From positions 1 to 64,000 of the forward strand of contig CAZLFA010000009.1 of the NCBI GenBank assembly GCA_964558665.1: a DNA stretch of 64,000 bases, given 5' to 3'. Each line of letters starts with the position of its first letter. The first letter of the stretch is position 1. Both the position numbers and the translations under genes were made by a program. This stretch comes from CAZLFA01 sp964558665. GTDB lineage: Bacteria > Desulfobacterota > Syntrophia > Syntrophales > PHBD01. Shown here in pieces: positions 25,223 through 33,788 of the stretch. The notes beneath the pieces are model-generated. The model saw only the letters and a program-made list of their open reading frames with translations. It had not been told where the DNA came from and ran no database searches.

Positions 25223-26832
25223 TTCTCCGTTTTCTGTTTATTCTTCAGGGATGCTTCGATGAATTTGCGAAACAGCGGATGGGGATGGGTCGGCCGCGAC
25301 TTGAACTCGGGATGGAACTGGCAGCCGAGGAACCATGGATGGTCCTTTATTTCAACAACCTCTGCCAGTCGGCCGTCAGGGGAAGCGCCTGAAATGCGCA
25401 GGCCGTCTTTCACAAGACGTTTTTTAAACGCATTGTTGAATTCGTATCGATGCCTGTGTCTTTCCATTATTTCGCGTTCACTGTAGGCATCGTAGGCGAA
25501 GGAATTCTTTTCAAGGATGCAGGGGTAAGCTCCCAGCCTCATGGAGGCCCCTTTTTCCATGACTTTTTTCTGTTCCGGGAGCAGATCGATAACGGGATAC
25601 TTTGTCTCCCGATCAAACTCCGAGCTGTTTGCCGATGCCATTTTGGATACATGACGGGCATACTCCACCACGGCCATCTGCATGCCGAGGCAGATTCCGA
25701 AATATGGAATTCGCTTCGTTCGCGCGTGCTGCACCGCCTGGATCATCCCCTCGATTCCCCGGTCACCGAAGCCTCCCGGAACCAGAATGCCGTCAGCGCC
25801 GTCAAGCTGGTGGTTTAAGCCGTCCTTCTCGATCTTTTCAGAATCGACGAAACGCAGATTGACGCGGCAGTCATTCGCTATGCCGCCGTGAACAAGAGCT
25901 TCATTAAGACTTTTGTAGGAGTCTGTCAGGTTGACATACTTGCCGACGATGGCTATGCACACTTCCTGAGAGGGATGCAGCATCTTACGGACCACCTCTT
26001 CCCATGCTTCCAAATGGGGCTGGCCGGTCCACATATTCAGCAAGTCGACTATCTTGGTGTCCAGACCTTCCTTCCTGAAGATCAGCGGAACTTCATAGAT
26101 GCATCCGACATCCTTGGCGGTAAAGACGGAGGCAACCTCGACATTGCAGAAGAGGGCAATCTTGCTCTTGATGTCTTCCGACAGAAATTCCTCTGTGCGG
26201 CAGAGCAGTATGTCCGGCTGAATACCGATTTCCCGCAACGCCTTTACGCTGTGCTGAGTCGGCTTTGTCTTGACTTCGCCGGCGGTTTTAATGAAAGGCA
26301 CCCAGGTGAGATGTATGAATATGGCATTTTGTCTTCCAATTTCATTCCTGAACTGGCGAATCGCCTCCAGGAAGGGGAGGCTTTCTATGTCGCCTACCGT
26401 TCCGCCGATTTCGACTATGGCGACGTCGAACCCTTCTGCGGTTGTTTTGATATAATCCTTTATTTCGTTGGTTATATGAGGGATGACTTGGACTGTCTTT
26501 CCCAGATAATCTCCCCGTCGCTCTTTTGAGATAACGGAGAAGTATACCTGTCCCGTGGTCAGATTATTTCCCTTGCTCATGCGCGTGGAGGTGAACCGCT
26601 CATAGTGTCCCAGATCAAGGTCCGTTTCCGCTCCGTCGTCCGTGACGAAGACTTCTCCGTGCTGAAACGGGCTCATGGTTCCGGGATCGACGTTTATATA
26701 GGGATCGAGCTTCTGGTTTGTTACCCGGAGTCCACGGCATTCAAGAAGGGCGGCAATGGAAGCGGCTGCAAGACCTTTGCCCAGTGAGGATAGTACACCG
26801 CCGGTCACAAAGATGAATTTGGTCTTTTTCAT
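25219..26832 (-). CDS. pyrG: CTP synthase
   Basis: A 537-aa enzyme making CTP from UTP, ATP and glutamine. The N-terminal synthetase domain begins KFIFVTGGVLSSLGKGL and has the metal and nucleotide loops. The C-terminal class I glutamine amidotransferase domain has GICLGMQ with the nucleophilic Cys, and the HPEF His/Glu pair near the end. The length is normal. It is the middle gene of an alaX-like/pyrG/mtnA operon (23-base gap upstream, 4-base overlap downstream), not part of the pyr operon at 46.7-50.3 kb. Confidence 0.97.
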   Translation of the reverse strand: MKKTKFIFVTGGVLSSLGKGLAAASIAALLECRGLRVTNQKLDPYINVDPGTMSPFQHGEVFVTDDGAETDLDLGHYERFTSTRMSKGNNLTTGQVYFSVISKERRGDYLGKTVQVIPHITNEIKDYIKTTAEGFDVAIVEIGGTVGDIESLPFLEAIRQFRNEIGRQNAIFIHLTWVPFIKTAGEVKTKPTQHSVKALREIGIQPDILLCRTEEFLSEDIKSKIALFCNVEVASVFTAKDVGCIYEVPLIFRKEGLDTKIVDLLNMWTGQPHLEAWEEVVRKMLHPSQEVCIAIVGKYVNLTDSYKSLNEALVHGGIANDCRVNLRFVDSEKIEKDGLNHQLDGADGILVPGGFGDRGIEGMIQAVQHARTKRIPYFGICLGMQMAVVEYARHVSKMASANSSEFDRETKYPVIDLLPEQKKVMEKGASMRLGAYPCILEKNSFAYDAYSEREIMERHRHRYEFNNAFKKRLVKDGLRISGASPDGRLAEVVEIKDHPWFLGCQFHPEFKSRPTHPHPLFRKFIEASLKNKQKTEK

Positions 26833-26855
26833 AATTGCTCCTTAAACTGCATGCT

Positions 26856-27302
26856 TTATTGATTTACATTCGTAAGTTTGTACCTGATACGCATGATTCC
26901 ACCGGCGAAGCCCGCCGAGATAATGTGAAAACGGCCGATCTGCCCCGCCGATTCCACATGAGGGCCGATACAGGGACAGGCGTCGTAATCGCCTATCAGG
27001 ATCACCCTTATCTTTTCACCGGCACTTTCGGGCAGCCTGTCCAGATTAAAGCTGCCGCGAGCCTCCTCTTTGCTCATGTATTCTTCCCGGACTTTTGCAT
27101 CCGATGCTATTACTTCGTTGACCCGTTTTTCAAGCTCAGCGAGATCCTCCGAGGAAAGAGGACGTTCGAAACGGTAGTCGCATTTTGATTTCTTTTTTTC
27201 AATGTGGGCGCTGAAACAGCGATTGCATCCGAACATCCGTATCATCGTCTGATTCAGGATATGTTCCGCCGTATGCATCCTGGGATCGATTTCTTTTTCC
27301 AT
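26856..27302 (-). CDS. AlaX-type tRNA-editing domain protein
   Basis: A 148-aa stand-alone second-additional-domain protein of the alanyl/threonyl-tRNA synthetase editing family. It has the zinc motif HTAEH (residues 10-14) and the second half CPCIGPHV (Cys/His, about 110-117). Such proteins remove Ser or Gly from mischarged tRNA-Ala. The central stretch is short, and the function may have drifted. It is first in the operon with pyrG and mtnA. A ribosome site is not obvious. A promoter is predicted at 27338-27366. Confidence 0.8.
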   Translation of the reverse strand: MEKEIDPRMHTAEHILNQTMIRMFGCNRCFSAHIEKKKSKCDYRFERPLSSEDLAELEKRVNEVIASDAKVREEYMSKEEARGSFNLDRLPESAGEKIRVILIGDYDACPCIGPHVESAGQIGRFHIISAGFAGGIMRIRYKLTNVNQ

Positions 27303-27337
27303 GGAATAGTTTCGAGAAGGGTTTTTTTAACCATTGT

Positions 27338-27366
27338 TTTTTATTCCTTTTTGACGAAACAGTCAA
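27338..27366 (-). promoter_or_regulatory. promoter of the alaX-pyrG-mtnA operon
   Basis: Minus strand: TTGACT (27366-27361), 17-base spacer, TAAAAA (27343-27338), 35 bases before the start codon. The -35 overlaps the small palindrome TTGAC-GAAACA-GTCAA. Confidence 0.5.
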
Positions 27367-27499
27367 TGAATAAGATTGTTAAAATGTTGGGACAAAATTG
27401 TAATAATGTAAAAAATATTTTGCCTGACAACCGGCAGCTTCAGGAGAGGACAAGAGATGCATTTAATCCCCGGATATTTATCACAGATTACACAATTGA

Positions 27500-27578
27500 A
27501 CGTAGTTTCCGTCCGGAAAGGGCTCTTTTCCGCTCCGGCTGTGTCGATCTGTGGTATTGCTTGTGCGACGTACATTAT
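27500..27578. repeat. repeat family 2, copy B (79 bp)
   Basis: Matches 14016-14094 at 72 of 79 positions without gaps. It contains the perfect palindrome TTTCCG-TC-CGGAAA and ends with GCGACGTACATTAT. It is nested within fold-back copy 4. The inverted end ACGTCG seen in copy A is mutated to ACGTAG here. Confidence 0.8.
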
Positions 27579-27633
27579 GAACGCCTCCGCGCAATCCCTT
27601 GATCTCCTTGCCGGAACGAAAAATATCCTCTTT

Positions 27634-27677
27634 CCAATCCGGAAACTGAAAAATTTCAACATAAAGAGTTTCCGGAT
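27634..27677. repeat. ATCCGGAAAC inverted repeat
   Basis: ATCCGGAAAC (27637-27646) pairs perfectly with GTTTCCGGAT (27668-27677) across 21 bases. The left arm with its flank repeats at 1605-1632, and the core recurs at 27838-27850 just before the serine-hydrolase gene. Confidence 0.6.
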
Positions 27678-27881
27678 GAAAACAAAATCCTTGAATACTA
27701 TCCTGGTCGAAGAGGTTTTCAAGCGGCGAATCAAATATTTTTCTTGTGAAAAATATTCTGAGCCGCGGAAAGCCTCTTTGACCGGAGTGCCGAAGAGTAT
27801 TACTTTTTTATCGCGTAATCTGAGTTTATTGTATATTATCCGGAAACTGATAAATTAATCATATGAGAGGGGGTTTGAAAC

Positions 27882-29420
27882 ATGAAAAAAAGTATCGGTG
27901 TTCTTCTCGTTGCTTTCCTTTTTTTTACCTTTTTATATCCGGCATCTTCGCATGCACAGGTAAGCTTGGCAGGGCTAAATGAGCTTGACGCATATGTCAA
28001 AAAAACCATGGGAGAGTGGCGGGTGCCCGGCCTGGCAATTGCGCTTGTCAAGGACGATAAGGTCATCTTTATGAAAGGCTACGGTGTACGAGAATCGGGC
28101 AAACAGGAACCTGTTGATGAAAATACGGTTTTCCCCATCGGATCGACATCCAAGGCATTTACCTCCACCGCTGTTGCGCTGCTTGTCCAGGACAAAAAGG
28201 TGTCCTGGGACGACAGGGTCGTCGATCATCTGCGCTGGTTTCAGATGTATGATCCCTGGGTGACCCGCGAGATGACAATGAGGGATCTGCTGGCCAACAG
28301 GAGCGGCCTGTCGGGCCTTAGTGAACAATTATGGTATGCCACCGACCACAGCCGCGATGAAATTGTGCGCCGGCTCCGTTATGTCAAACCTGAATCGAGC
28401 TTCCGCTCGCAATATGCTTATCGCAACTGCATGTTTTTAACCGCAGGACAGACCATTCCGGCCATAACCGGCAAGACATGGGATGAATTTCTCAGAGAAA
28501 GGATTTTTAAACCTCTCGGGATGACGCGCACTTCCACCAGCGCTCGCAATCTTTACAGACTGGACAACGTGGCCAGGCCGCATTTAACAGTCAACGGCAA
28601 GGTCACGCCGGTGCCTTTGCGGAACATAGACAATATCGGACCCGCCGGATCGGTAAATTCAAGTGTGAAGGACATGTCGCAGTGGCTCCGCTTCCACATT
28701 GCAAACGGTATGCTTGATGGAAAACGGGTTGCCGACACCGCCGTTATTGAAGAGACGCATAAGCCGCACACGATCGTGTCCACAGCGTCCGACCCGAACG
28801 GCCTGACTCCCTGGGCAAAAAGGGCCGACTATTGTCTGAGCTGGGTTTTGATCGACACGGACAGCGGTCCCATGGTTTATCACAACGGGCAGATTGACGG
28901 CATCTATGCTGCGATCGGTTTCAATCCGGAAAAAAAGTTGGGCGCAGTAATCCTTACCAATTTTGAAAATCACAAGCTGTCCGATATTCTCCTTTTGAGA
29001 GCCATTGATATCATTCAGGGCAGGACCCCGCAGGACTGGCATACAAAGATTCTTGAAAACTTCAGAAAGCAGGAAGCATTAATGGCCGGTGAAGCGAAAA
29101 AAATGGAATCTTCACGTATTCAGAATACCAGGCCAAGCCTTCCGGCAGAGTCTTATGCCGGCGATTATGAAAACGAGATATATGGAAGGATCAGGGTGTA
29201 TAAGGAAGGCAGCGGCCTGGTTCTGCATAAGGGGTCCAATCTTATTTATGATCTTTCACACTGGCACTATGATACCTTCCGGGCGACAAACCGCGATAAG
29301 GTGGCGGAGGCAAGATCGGGGATGTCAATTGTCAATTTCGATATAAATTTCCAGGGAGCGGTTTCGGCGATGACTATGAACGATACGCTTACCTTTACGC
29401 GGTTGACGGAAAAGAAATGA
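27882..29420 (+). CDS. secreted beta-lactamase-like serine hydrolase
   Basis: A 512-aa exported protein of the class C beta-lactamase/PBP4*-like family. The signal peptide is about residues 1-26 (ending SSHAQ). The active-site set is complete: SxxK at 88-91 (GSTSKAF), Tyr-x-Asn at 180-182 (YRN) and the HNG triad replacing KTG (YHNGQIDG). The C-terminal ~100 residues (about 410-510) look like the DUF3471-type beta domain that follows many of these hydrolases. Likely substrates are peptides, esters or cell-wall fragments; beta-lactam resistance should not be assumed. GAGAGGGGG precedes the ATG. It is monocistronic and convergent with rlmN. Confidence 0.88.
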   Translation: MKKSIGVLLVAFLFFTFLYPASSHAQVSLAGLNELDAYVKKTMGEWRVPGLAIALVKDDKVIFMKGYGVRESGKQEPVDENTVFPIGSTSKAFTSTAVALLVQDKKVSWDDRVVDHLRWFQMYDPWVTREMTMRDLLANRSGLSGLSEQLWYATDHSRDEIVRRLRYVKPESSFRSQYAYRNCMFLTAGQTIPAITGKTWDEFLRERIFKPLGMTRTSTSARNLYRLDNVARPHLTVNGKVTPVPLRNIDNIGPAGSVNSSVKDMSQWLRFHIANGMLDGKRVADTAVIEETHKPHTIVSTASDPNGLTPWAKRADYCLSWVLIDTDSGPMVYHNGQIDGIYAAIGFNPEKKLGAVILTNFENHKLSDILLLRAIDIIQGRTPQDWHTKILENFRKQEALMAGEAKKMESSRIQNTRPSLPAESYAGDYENEIYGRIRVYKEGSGLVLHKGSNLIYDLSHWHYDTFRATNRDKVAEARSGMSIVNFDINFQGAVSAMTMNDTLTFTRLTEKK

Positions 29421-29442
29421 GAAGGGAGGTCGGCTGTCCGCT

Positions 29443-30492
29443 TTAAAGGCCTTCACCGTCGCTCGCGGATGATCCGCTCAATTGCCCGCATGCTGCAAGT
29501 ATGTCTGCCCCGCGGCTGGCACGGAGTATGGTTGTGTAGTGGTTGTTCATGAGTATGCCCTGGAAGGTTTCAATGGCCTTTGGGGATGGAGTTTTGAAGG
29601 CAGAACCGGGAAATTCGTTGAAGGCGATCAGGTTGAGCTTGCAGCGGATTCCCCTGAGAAGACGGGATAGTTTTTCCGCGTCTTCCGGCGAGGCGTTAAC
29701 TCCGTCCATCAGGATGTATTCAAAGGTGAGCATTCTCCTGCCCGGCATGGGGTAGTCGCGGCATGCCTCCAGCAGCTTGCTGATGGGATATTTACGATTG
29801 ACGGGCATGAGCTTATCCCTGACCCTGTCATCGGGGGCATTGAGGGATATTGCCAGATTGACGCAGATATCCTTTCCCAGTTGCATGATCATCGGGGCCA
29901 GGCCGCAGGTGGATATGGTGAGCTTGCGGTTCGAAAACCCCAGCCCGTAATCGGAAGTGATGATCCGGGCAGCCTTGATGGTGTTAAGATAGTTGTCGAG
30001 CGGTTCACCCATGCCCATCATGACGATGTTCTTGATATCCGGTCCTTCCGGGGTTTTGTTTTTCAGGATTGTTATCTGGCCGGTTATCTCCGAGGGCAGA
30101 AGGTTTCTTTTGAACCCCATGCTGCCGGTAAGGCAGAATCGGCAAGCCATCCGGCATCCCGCCTGGGTAGAGACGCATATCGTCCAGTGGTTCTTTCCGG
30201 GAATGAGGACGCTTTCAATAAGCAGCCCGTCTTCCAGCCGAAAAAGGAATTTCTTTGTGCCGTCCGTCGAGACCTGGGTTTTGACTATCTCCGGCTGGGT
30301 GATTCCGGCCCTCTGAGCAAGAGAAGCTCGGAAATCTCTGGAAAGTGTGGTCATCAGCTCGAAAGAGTCGGCATTGCCGTGATAGAGCCACTTCATGATC
30401 TGCCGTGCCCGGTAGTTTTCCTTTCCCAGACCGGCGACGAATTCCTCTATCTCAGTGAGCGTCATGTCCTTGAGATTGGGCTTGTCTGTCAT
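29443..30492 (-). CDS. rlmN: dual-specificity RNA methyltransferase RlmN
   Basis: A 349-aa radical-SAM enzyme that makes 2-methyladenosine at 23S rRNA A2503 and in some tRNAs. The cluster motif is CRMACRFC (C-x3-C-x2-C). A conserved late Cys of the resolving pair is present near the C-terminus in ADILAACGQL. The start overlaps the icd stop as ATGA, so it is translated together with isocitrate dehydrogenase, an unusual pairing. The last genes of this unit run aconitase, icd, rlmN only if the transcript crosses the 53-base gap after aconitase, and the strand order shows that it can. Confidence 0.95.
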   Translation of the reverse strand: MTDKPNLKDMTLTEIEEFVAGLGKENYRARQIMKWLYHGNADSFELMTTLSRDFRASLAQRAGITQPEIVKTQVSTDGTKKFLFRLEDGLLIESVLIPGKNHWTICVSTQAGCRMACRFCLTGSMGFKRNLLPSEITGQITILKNKTPEGPDIKNIVMMGMGEPLDNYLNTIKAARIITSDYGLGFSNRKLTISTCGLAPMIMQLGKDICVNLAISLNAPDDRVRDKLMPVNRKYPISKLLEACRDYPMPGRRMLTFEYILMDGVNASPEDAEKLSRLLRGIRCKLNLIAFNEFPGSAFKTPSPKAIETFQGILMNNHYTTILRASRGADILAACGQLSGSSASDGEGL

Positions 30493-31718
30493 AGATTGAG
30501 CTTTTTGTTGAGCGCAGCAGCGACGGCTTCGATGAAGCCTTCGGTGTTGACTTTGCGGTTTGCCGAATTCCTGTCGGCCAGCGCCAGCAGATCGCCCGTC
30601 ATGGTCCCGCTTTCTACCGTTTCAAGAGACGCCGCTTCCAGCGTATCGGCAAAGGATACAAGTTCGGGATTGTTATCCAACTCGCCACGCTTGCGAAGGC
30701 ACCCTGTCCAGGCGAAGATCAGCGCCATGGAGTTGCTGGAAGTTTCCTCGCCTTTCAGATGTTTGTAATAGTGCTTCTGCACTGTGCCGTGAGCAGCTTC
30801 GTACTCGTAATAACCCTTGGGAGAGACCAGCACGGAGGTCATCATCGCCAGGCTGCCGTTGGCCGATGCTATCATGTCCGACATGACGTCGCCGTCATAG
30901 TTTTTAAGAGCCCAGAGAATCCCGCCCTCCGATTTCATGATGCGTGCAACTGCGTCATCAATGAGGGTAAAAAAGTATTCGATGCCGGCGGCAGCGAATC
31001 TGTCCTTCCAGTTCTTCCCATATTCCTTGTCAAACACTTCACGGAAACGCGCATCATAGGTCTTGGAAATAGTGTCCTTTGTGCTGAACCAGAGATCCAC
31101 CTTTTCTTCAAGCGCAAATGCAAAACATGCCTTGGCAAAGCTGTCTATAGATTTATCAGTGTTGTGAATTCCCTGGATGATGCCTGAGCCGTGAAACTCA
31201 TTGATCGTCTTCCGCAGCGGCTGGCCCCCGCCCGCCGGCGTGAAAAGAATCTCCGCCTTGCCGGGACCGGGTATGCAAAGCTCTACATTGTTGTACACAT
31301 CACCGTAGGCATGTCTGCCGATGATTATGGGTTTTTTCCAGGATGAAACGACCGGCCTGATATTCTTTACCAGAATCGGCTTTCGGAATACCGTGCCGTC
31401 AAGGATTCCCCTGATTGTGGCATTGGGGCTTTTCCATGCCTTTTTTAAGCTGTATTCCTTTACCCGATCCTCCGTAGGCGTGATCGTGGCGCATTTCACA
31501 CCCACTCCGTATTTCATGATTGCATGGGCGGAATCGACGGTAACCTTGTCGTCTGTTTCGTCACGGTGCTTGACGTGAAGGTCATAATATTCAAGATTCA
31601 TGTCCAGATAAGGAAGAAGAAGTTTCTGCTTTACCATCTGCCACATAATGCGCGTCATTTCATCGCCGTCCATCTCGACGATCGTCGTATTCACTTTGAT
31701 TTTTTTATGCTGAGACAT
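30489..31718 (-). CDS. icd: NADP-dependent isocitrate dehydrogenase (eukaryotic-type, homodimeric)
   Basis: A 409-aa enzyme of the subgroup II family, like mitochondrial and cytosolic IDH, converting isocitrate to 2-oxoglutarate. Recognisable features: MDGDEMTR near the N-terminus, the substrate Ser in SPNATIRG, the lysine/tyrosine region GDVYNNVEL, the metal site NYDGDVMSD and the coenzyme region AAHGTVQKHY. It is located downstream of aconitase on the same strand (53-base gap), so consecutive TCA steps are encoded together, and it is coupled to rlmN. In an anaerobic syntroph it would mostly provide 2-oxoglutarate for glutamate synthesis. Confidence 0.95.
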   Translation of the reverse strand: MSQHKKIKVNTTIVEMDGDEMTRIMWQMVKQKLLLPYLDMNLEYYDLHVKHRDETDDKVTVDSAHAIMKYGVGVKCATITPTEDRVKEYSLKKAWKSPNATIRGILDGTVFRKPILVKNIRPVVSSWKKPIIIGRHAYGDVYNNVELCIPGPGKAEILFTPAGGGQPLRKTINEFHGSGIIQGIHNTDKSIDSFAKACFAFALEEKVDLWFSTKDTISKTYDARFREVFDKEYGKNWKDRFAAAGIEYFFTLIDDAVARIMKSEGGILWALKNYDGDVMSDMIASANGSLAMMTSVLVSPKGYYEYEAAHGTVQKHYYKHLKGEETSSNSMALIFAWTGCLRKRGELDNNPELVSFADTLEAASLETVESGTMTGDLLALADRNSANRKVNTEGFIEAVAAALNKKLNL

Positions 31719-31771
31719 TCTCTTTTCTCCCTTGTTAAGTATGCAGGCAAACGATGAGAAGATTGACGTGC

Positions 31772-33706
31772 CTATGATTTTTTCAGATTGAGAGCCCCGC
31801 CGGCAATAATCATTTTTTTCTGCCGTTCAGTGAGATTGTACGCAACTTCAAATGATGCATCTCTGGTTACGTTGCGCACGGTCATCTTTTCTCCCTGCAT
31901 GATAGTTTTGCCCGGAAAGATAATCTCCAGGCGGTCTCCCTGGCTGATGTTCCCGTAGTCATCCTCGTGCATAAAAGTAAGCGGGATGATGCCGAAATTG
32001 ACCAGATTTGCCGAGTGGATGCGCTCGAAAGATTTAGCGATAACGGCCTTCACCCCCAGAGACATCGGGCAGATGGCGGCGTGTTCCCGCGACGAGCCCT
32101 GACCGTAGGAAAAGCCGGCGACAATTATGCTGCTGTATCCCTCGTTTCGGATCTCCCTGGCCCGCTGTGCAAATGACGGGTCCAGGATTTCAAAGACATA
32201 TTCGGCGTAGCGGGATATGTTGGAGCGGTACTTCATCCGATCACCCGCGGGGATGATGTGATCCGTTGTCGTTTTGTCGCCGACCTTTATTGCTACTTTC
32301 GCTTGAATCGAATCGGGCAGGTGATCATTAGCCGGCGGCTGACCGATGTTCGGTCCTCTGAATATTCCGACGGCCGCGGGGGCTTCGCTGCCGGGCTTTA
32401 TAATCATGGCGTCATCGACATAAAAAATCTCCGGTATGCGGACATCAGGATATGGAATGTCCAGAGTGCGGGGGTCTGTGAAGCGGCCGGTAATGACCGC
32501 TGCCGCCGCCGTTTCCGGACTTACGAGGTAGATGTCGGCGTCTTTTGTGCCGGAACGCCCCAGAAAATTCCTGTTTGAGGTGCGCAGCGACACACCTCCT
32601 GACGGCGGACTCTGGCTGTTGCCGATACAGAATCCGCAGGCGTTTTCCATGAGCCTGGCGCCCGATGCCAGCAGTGTAGCCAGATGTCCGTCACGCGCCA
32701 GGTTGTCGAGAACCTGCTTTGACCCCGGGGCGATAATGAAACTTACATGCGGGTGAACTGTGCGGTCTTTTAGAATTCCGGCCACGGTGGCCAGATCTTT
32801 GTATGATGAATTCGTGCAACTGCCGATGCACACCTGATCGACGGTGATTTGTCCCGCTTCACTTACGGATATAATGTTTTCCGGGCTGTGCGGCGCCGCT
32901 GCCAGTGGCGCAAGCTGTCCGAGATCAATATCGATTACGCGCTCGTAAACGGCATCAGGATCGGCTGTCAGCTCGCTCCAGTCGTTTTCACGTTTTTCCG
33001 CCCTGAGAAACCGCTTTGTCATTTCGTCACTGGGAAAGACGGATGTTGTAACGCCGCATTCAGCACCCATGTTTGCAATCGTGGCGCGTTCGGGTACGGT
33101 CAGCGAATCAAGGCCGCTGCCCCTGTATTCCAGTACCTTGCCGACATTTCCCCTGGTGGTGAAGATTTGCAGAATTCTAAGAATGATATCCTTTGCAGAG
33201 ACCCATCGGGAAAGCCTTCCTGTAAGATTGATGCCGACTGCATCCGGGCAGGTCAGATAAAACGGTTCACCCGCCATGGCCAGGGCAACGTCCAATCCGC
33301 CCGCTCCGATGGCGAGCATGCCTAAGGCCCCGCCCGTGGGGGTATGGCTGTCAGAGCCGATCAACGTTTTCCCCGGTTTGCCGAATCTCTCGAGATGAAC
33401 CTGGTGACAGATGCCATTCCCGGCGCGGGACAGATATATGCCGAATTTTTGCGCGATGCTCTGCAGGTAGCGGTGATCATCCGCATTTTCGAAGCCTATC
33501 TGGACAGTGTTGTGATCGATATAGCTTACGGACAGCTCTGTTTGCACCTTTGGTATATTCATCGACTCGAATTGCAGATATGCCATGGTGCCGGTGGCAT
33601 CCTGCGTCAATGTCTGATCAATCCGGACCGATATTTCCGATCCCGGAATATATTGTCCGGAGACAAGGTGCTGTTCGATTATTTTTTGCGTTATGGACTT
33701 ACCCAT
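31772..33706 (-). CDS. aconitate hydratase
   Basis: A 644-aa aconitase with the catalytic [4Fe-4S] domains in residues 1 to about 470 and the swivel domain after a linker (about 480-640, with SYGQGSSREHA). Cluster cysteines sit in CIGSCTNSS and CGFCIGNSQSPPSGG. It is shorter than AcnA/AcnB of E. coli and matches the compact mitochondrial-like/LeuCD-like bacterial group. The start at 33706 (MGKSITQKI) is preferred to 33721, since GAGAAG lies upstream of it. Upstream is a strong hairpin (33732-33761) separating it from the OmpA-lipoprotein gene. Confidence 0.93.
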   Translation of the reverse strand: MGKSITQKIIEQHLVSGQYIPGSEISVRIDQTLTQDATGTMAYLQFESMNIPKVQTELSVSYIDHNTVQIGFENADDHRYLQSIAQKFGIYLSRAGNGICHQVHLERFGKPGKTLIGSDSHTPTGGALGMLAIGAGGLDVALAMAGEPFYLTCPDAVGINLTGRLSRWVSAKDIILRILQIFTTRGNVGKVLEYRGSGLDSLTVPERATIANMGAECGVTTSVFPSDEMTKRFLRAEKRENDWSELTADPDAVYERVIDIDLGQLAPLAAAPHSPENIISVSEAGQITVDQVCIGSCTNSSYKDLATVAGILKDRTVHPHVSFIIAPGSKQVLDNLARDGHLATLLASGARLMENACGFCIGNSQSPPSGGVSLRTSNRNFLGRSGTKDADIYLVSPETAAAAVITGRFTDPRTLDIPYPDVRIPEIFYVDDAMIIKPGSEAPAAVGIFRGPNIGQPPANDHLPDSIQAKVAIKVGDKTTTDHIIPAGDRMKYRSNISRYAEYVFEILDPSFAQRAREIRNEGYSSIIVAGFSYGQGSSREHAAICPMSLGVKAVIAKSFERIHSANLVNFGIIPLTFMHEDDYGNISQGDRLEIIFPGKTIMQGEKMTVRNVTRDASFEVAYNLTERQKKMIIAGGALNLKKS

Positions 33707-33731
33707 AAATGTTCTTCTCATTGTTTAAATA

Positions 33732-33761
33732 GCAAGGGCACGGTGTATACCGTGCCCTTGC
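33732..33761 (-). terminator. strong 13-bp hairpin between OmpA and aconitase genes
   Basis: GCAAGGGCACGGT (33732-33744) pairs perfectly with ACCGTGCCCTTGC (33749-33761) across GTAT. The minus-strand tail is TATTTAAAC, a poor T-run, so it may be an imperfect terminator for the signalling operon or a transcript-stabilising end, leaving some read-through into aconitase. Confidence 0.65.
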
Positions 33762-33788
33762 GTAATTTTCAATAACTAAAATTCAGTT

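Larger units (their letters stand above)
27484..27822. repeat. fold-back repeat family 1, copy 4, interrupted by other repeats
   Basis: In inverted orientation, like copy 2. The left terminus CAGATTACACAAT is at 27484-27496 and the right terminus GCGTAATCTG at 27813-27822. The core with CAAGCGGCGAATCAAATA, the central hairpin and GCCGCGGAAAGCC runs from about 27702 to 27785. Between the left terminus and the core lie about 200 extra bases containing family 2 copy B and the ATCCGGAAAC hairpin, neither of which is in the other copies. The simplest reading is insertion of the second element into the first. It lies between the alaX-like gene and the divergent serine-hydrolase gene. Confidence 0.75.

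Noticed and set aside
27882..29420. Antibiotic-resistance beta-lactamase
   Set aside because: The SxxK/YxN/HNG set with a DUF3471-like tail is typical of general serine hydrolases and D-aminopeptidase-like enzymes, not of dedicated beta-lactamases.
33344..33775. Plus-strand frame over the aconitase start
   Set aside because: Shadow of the aconitase N-terminus; the region between 33722 and 33788 is explained by the hairpin.
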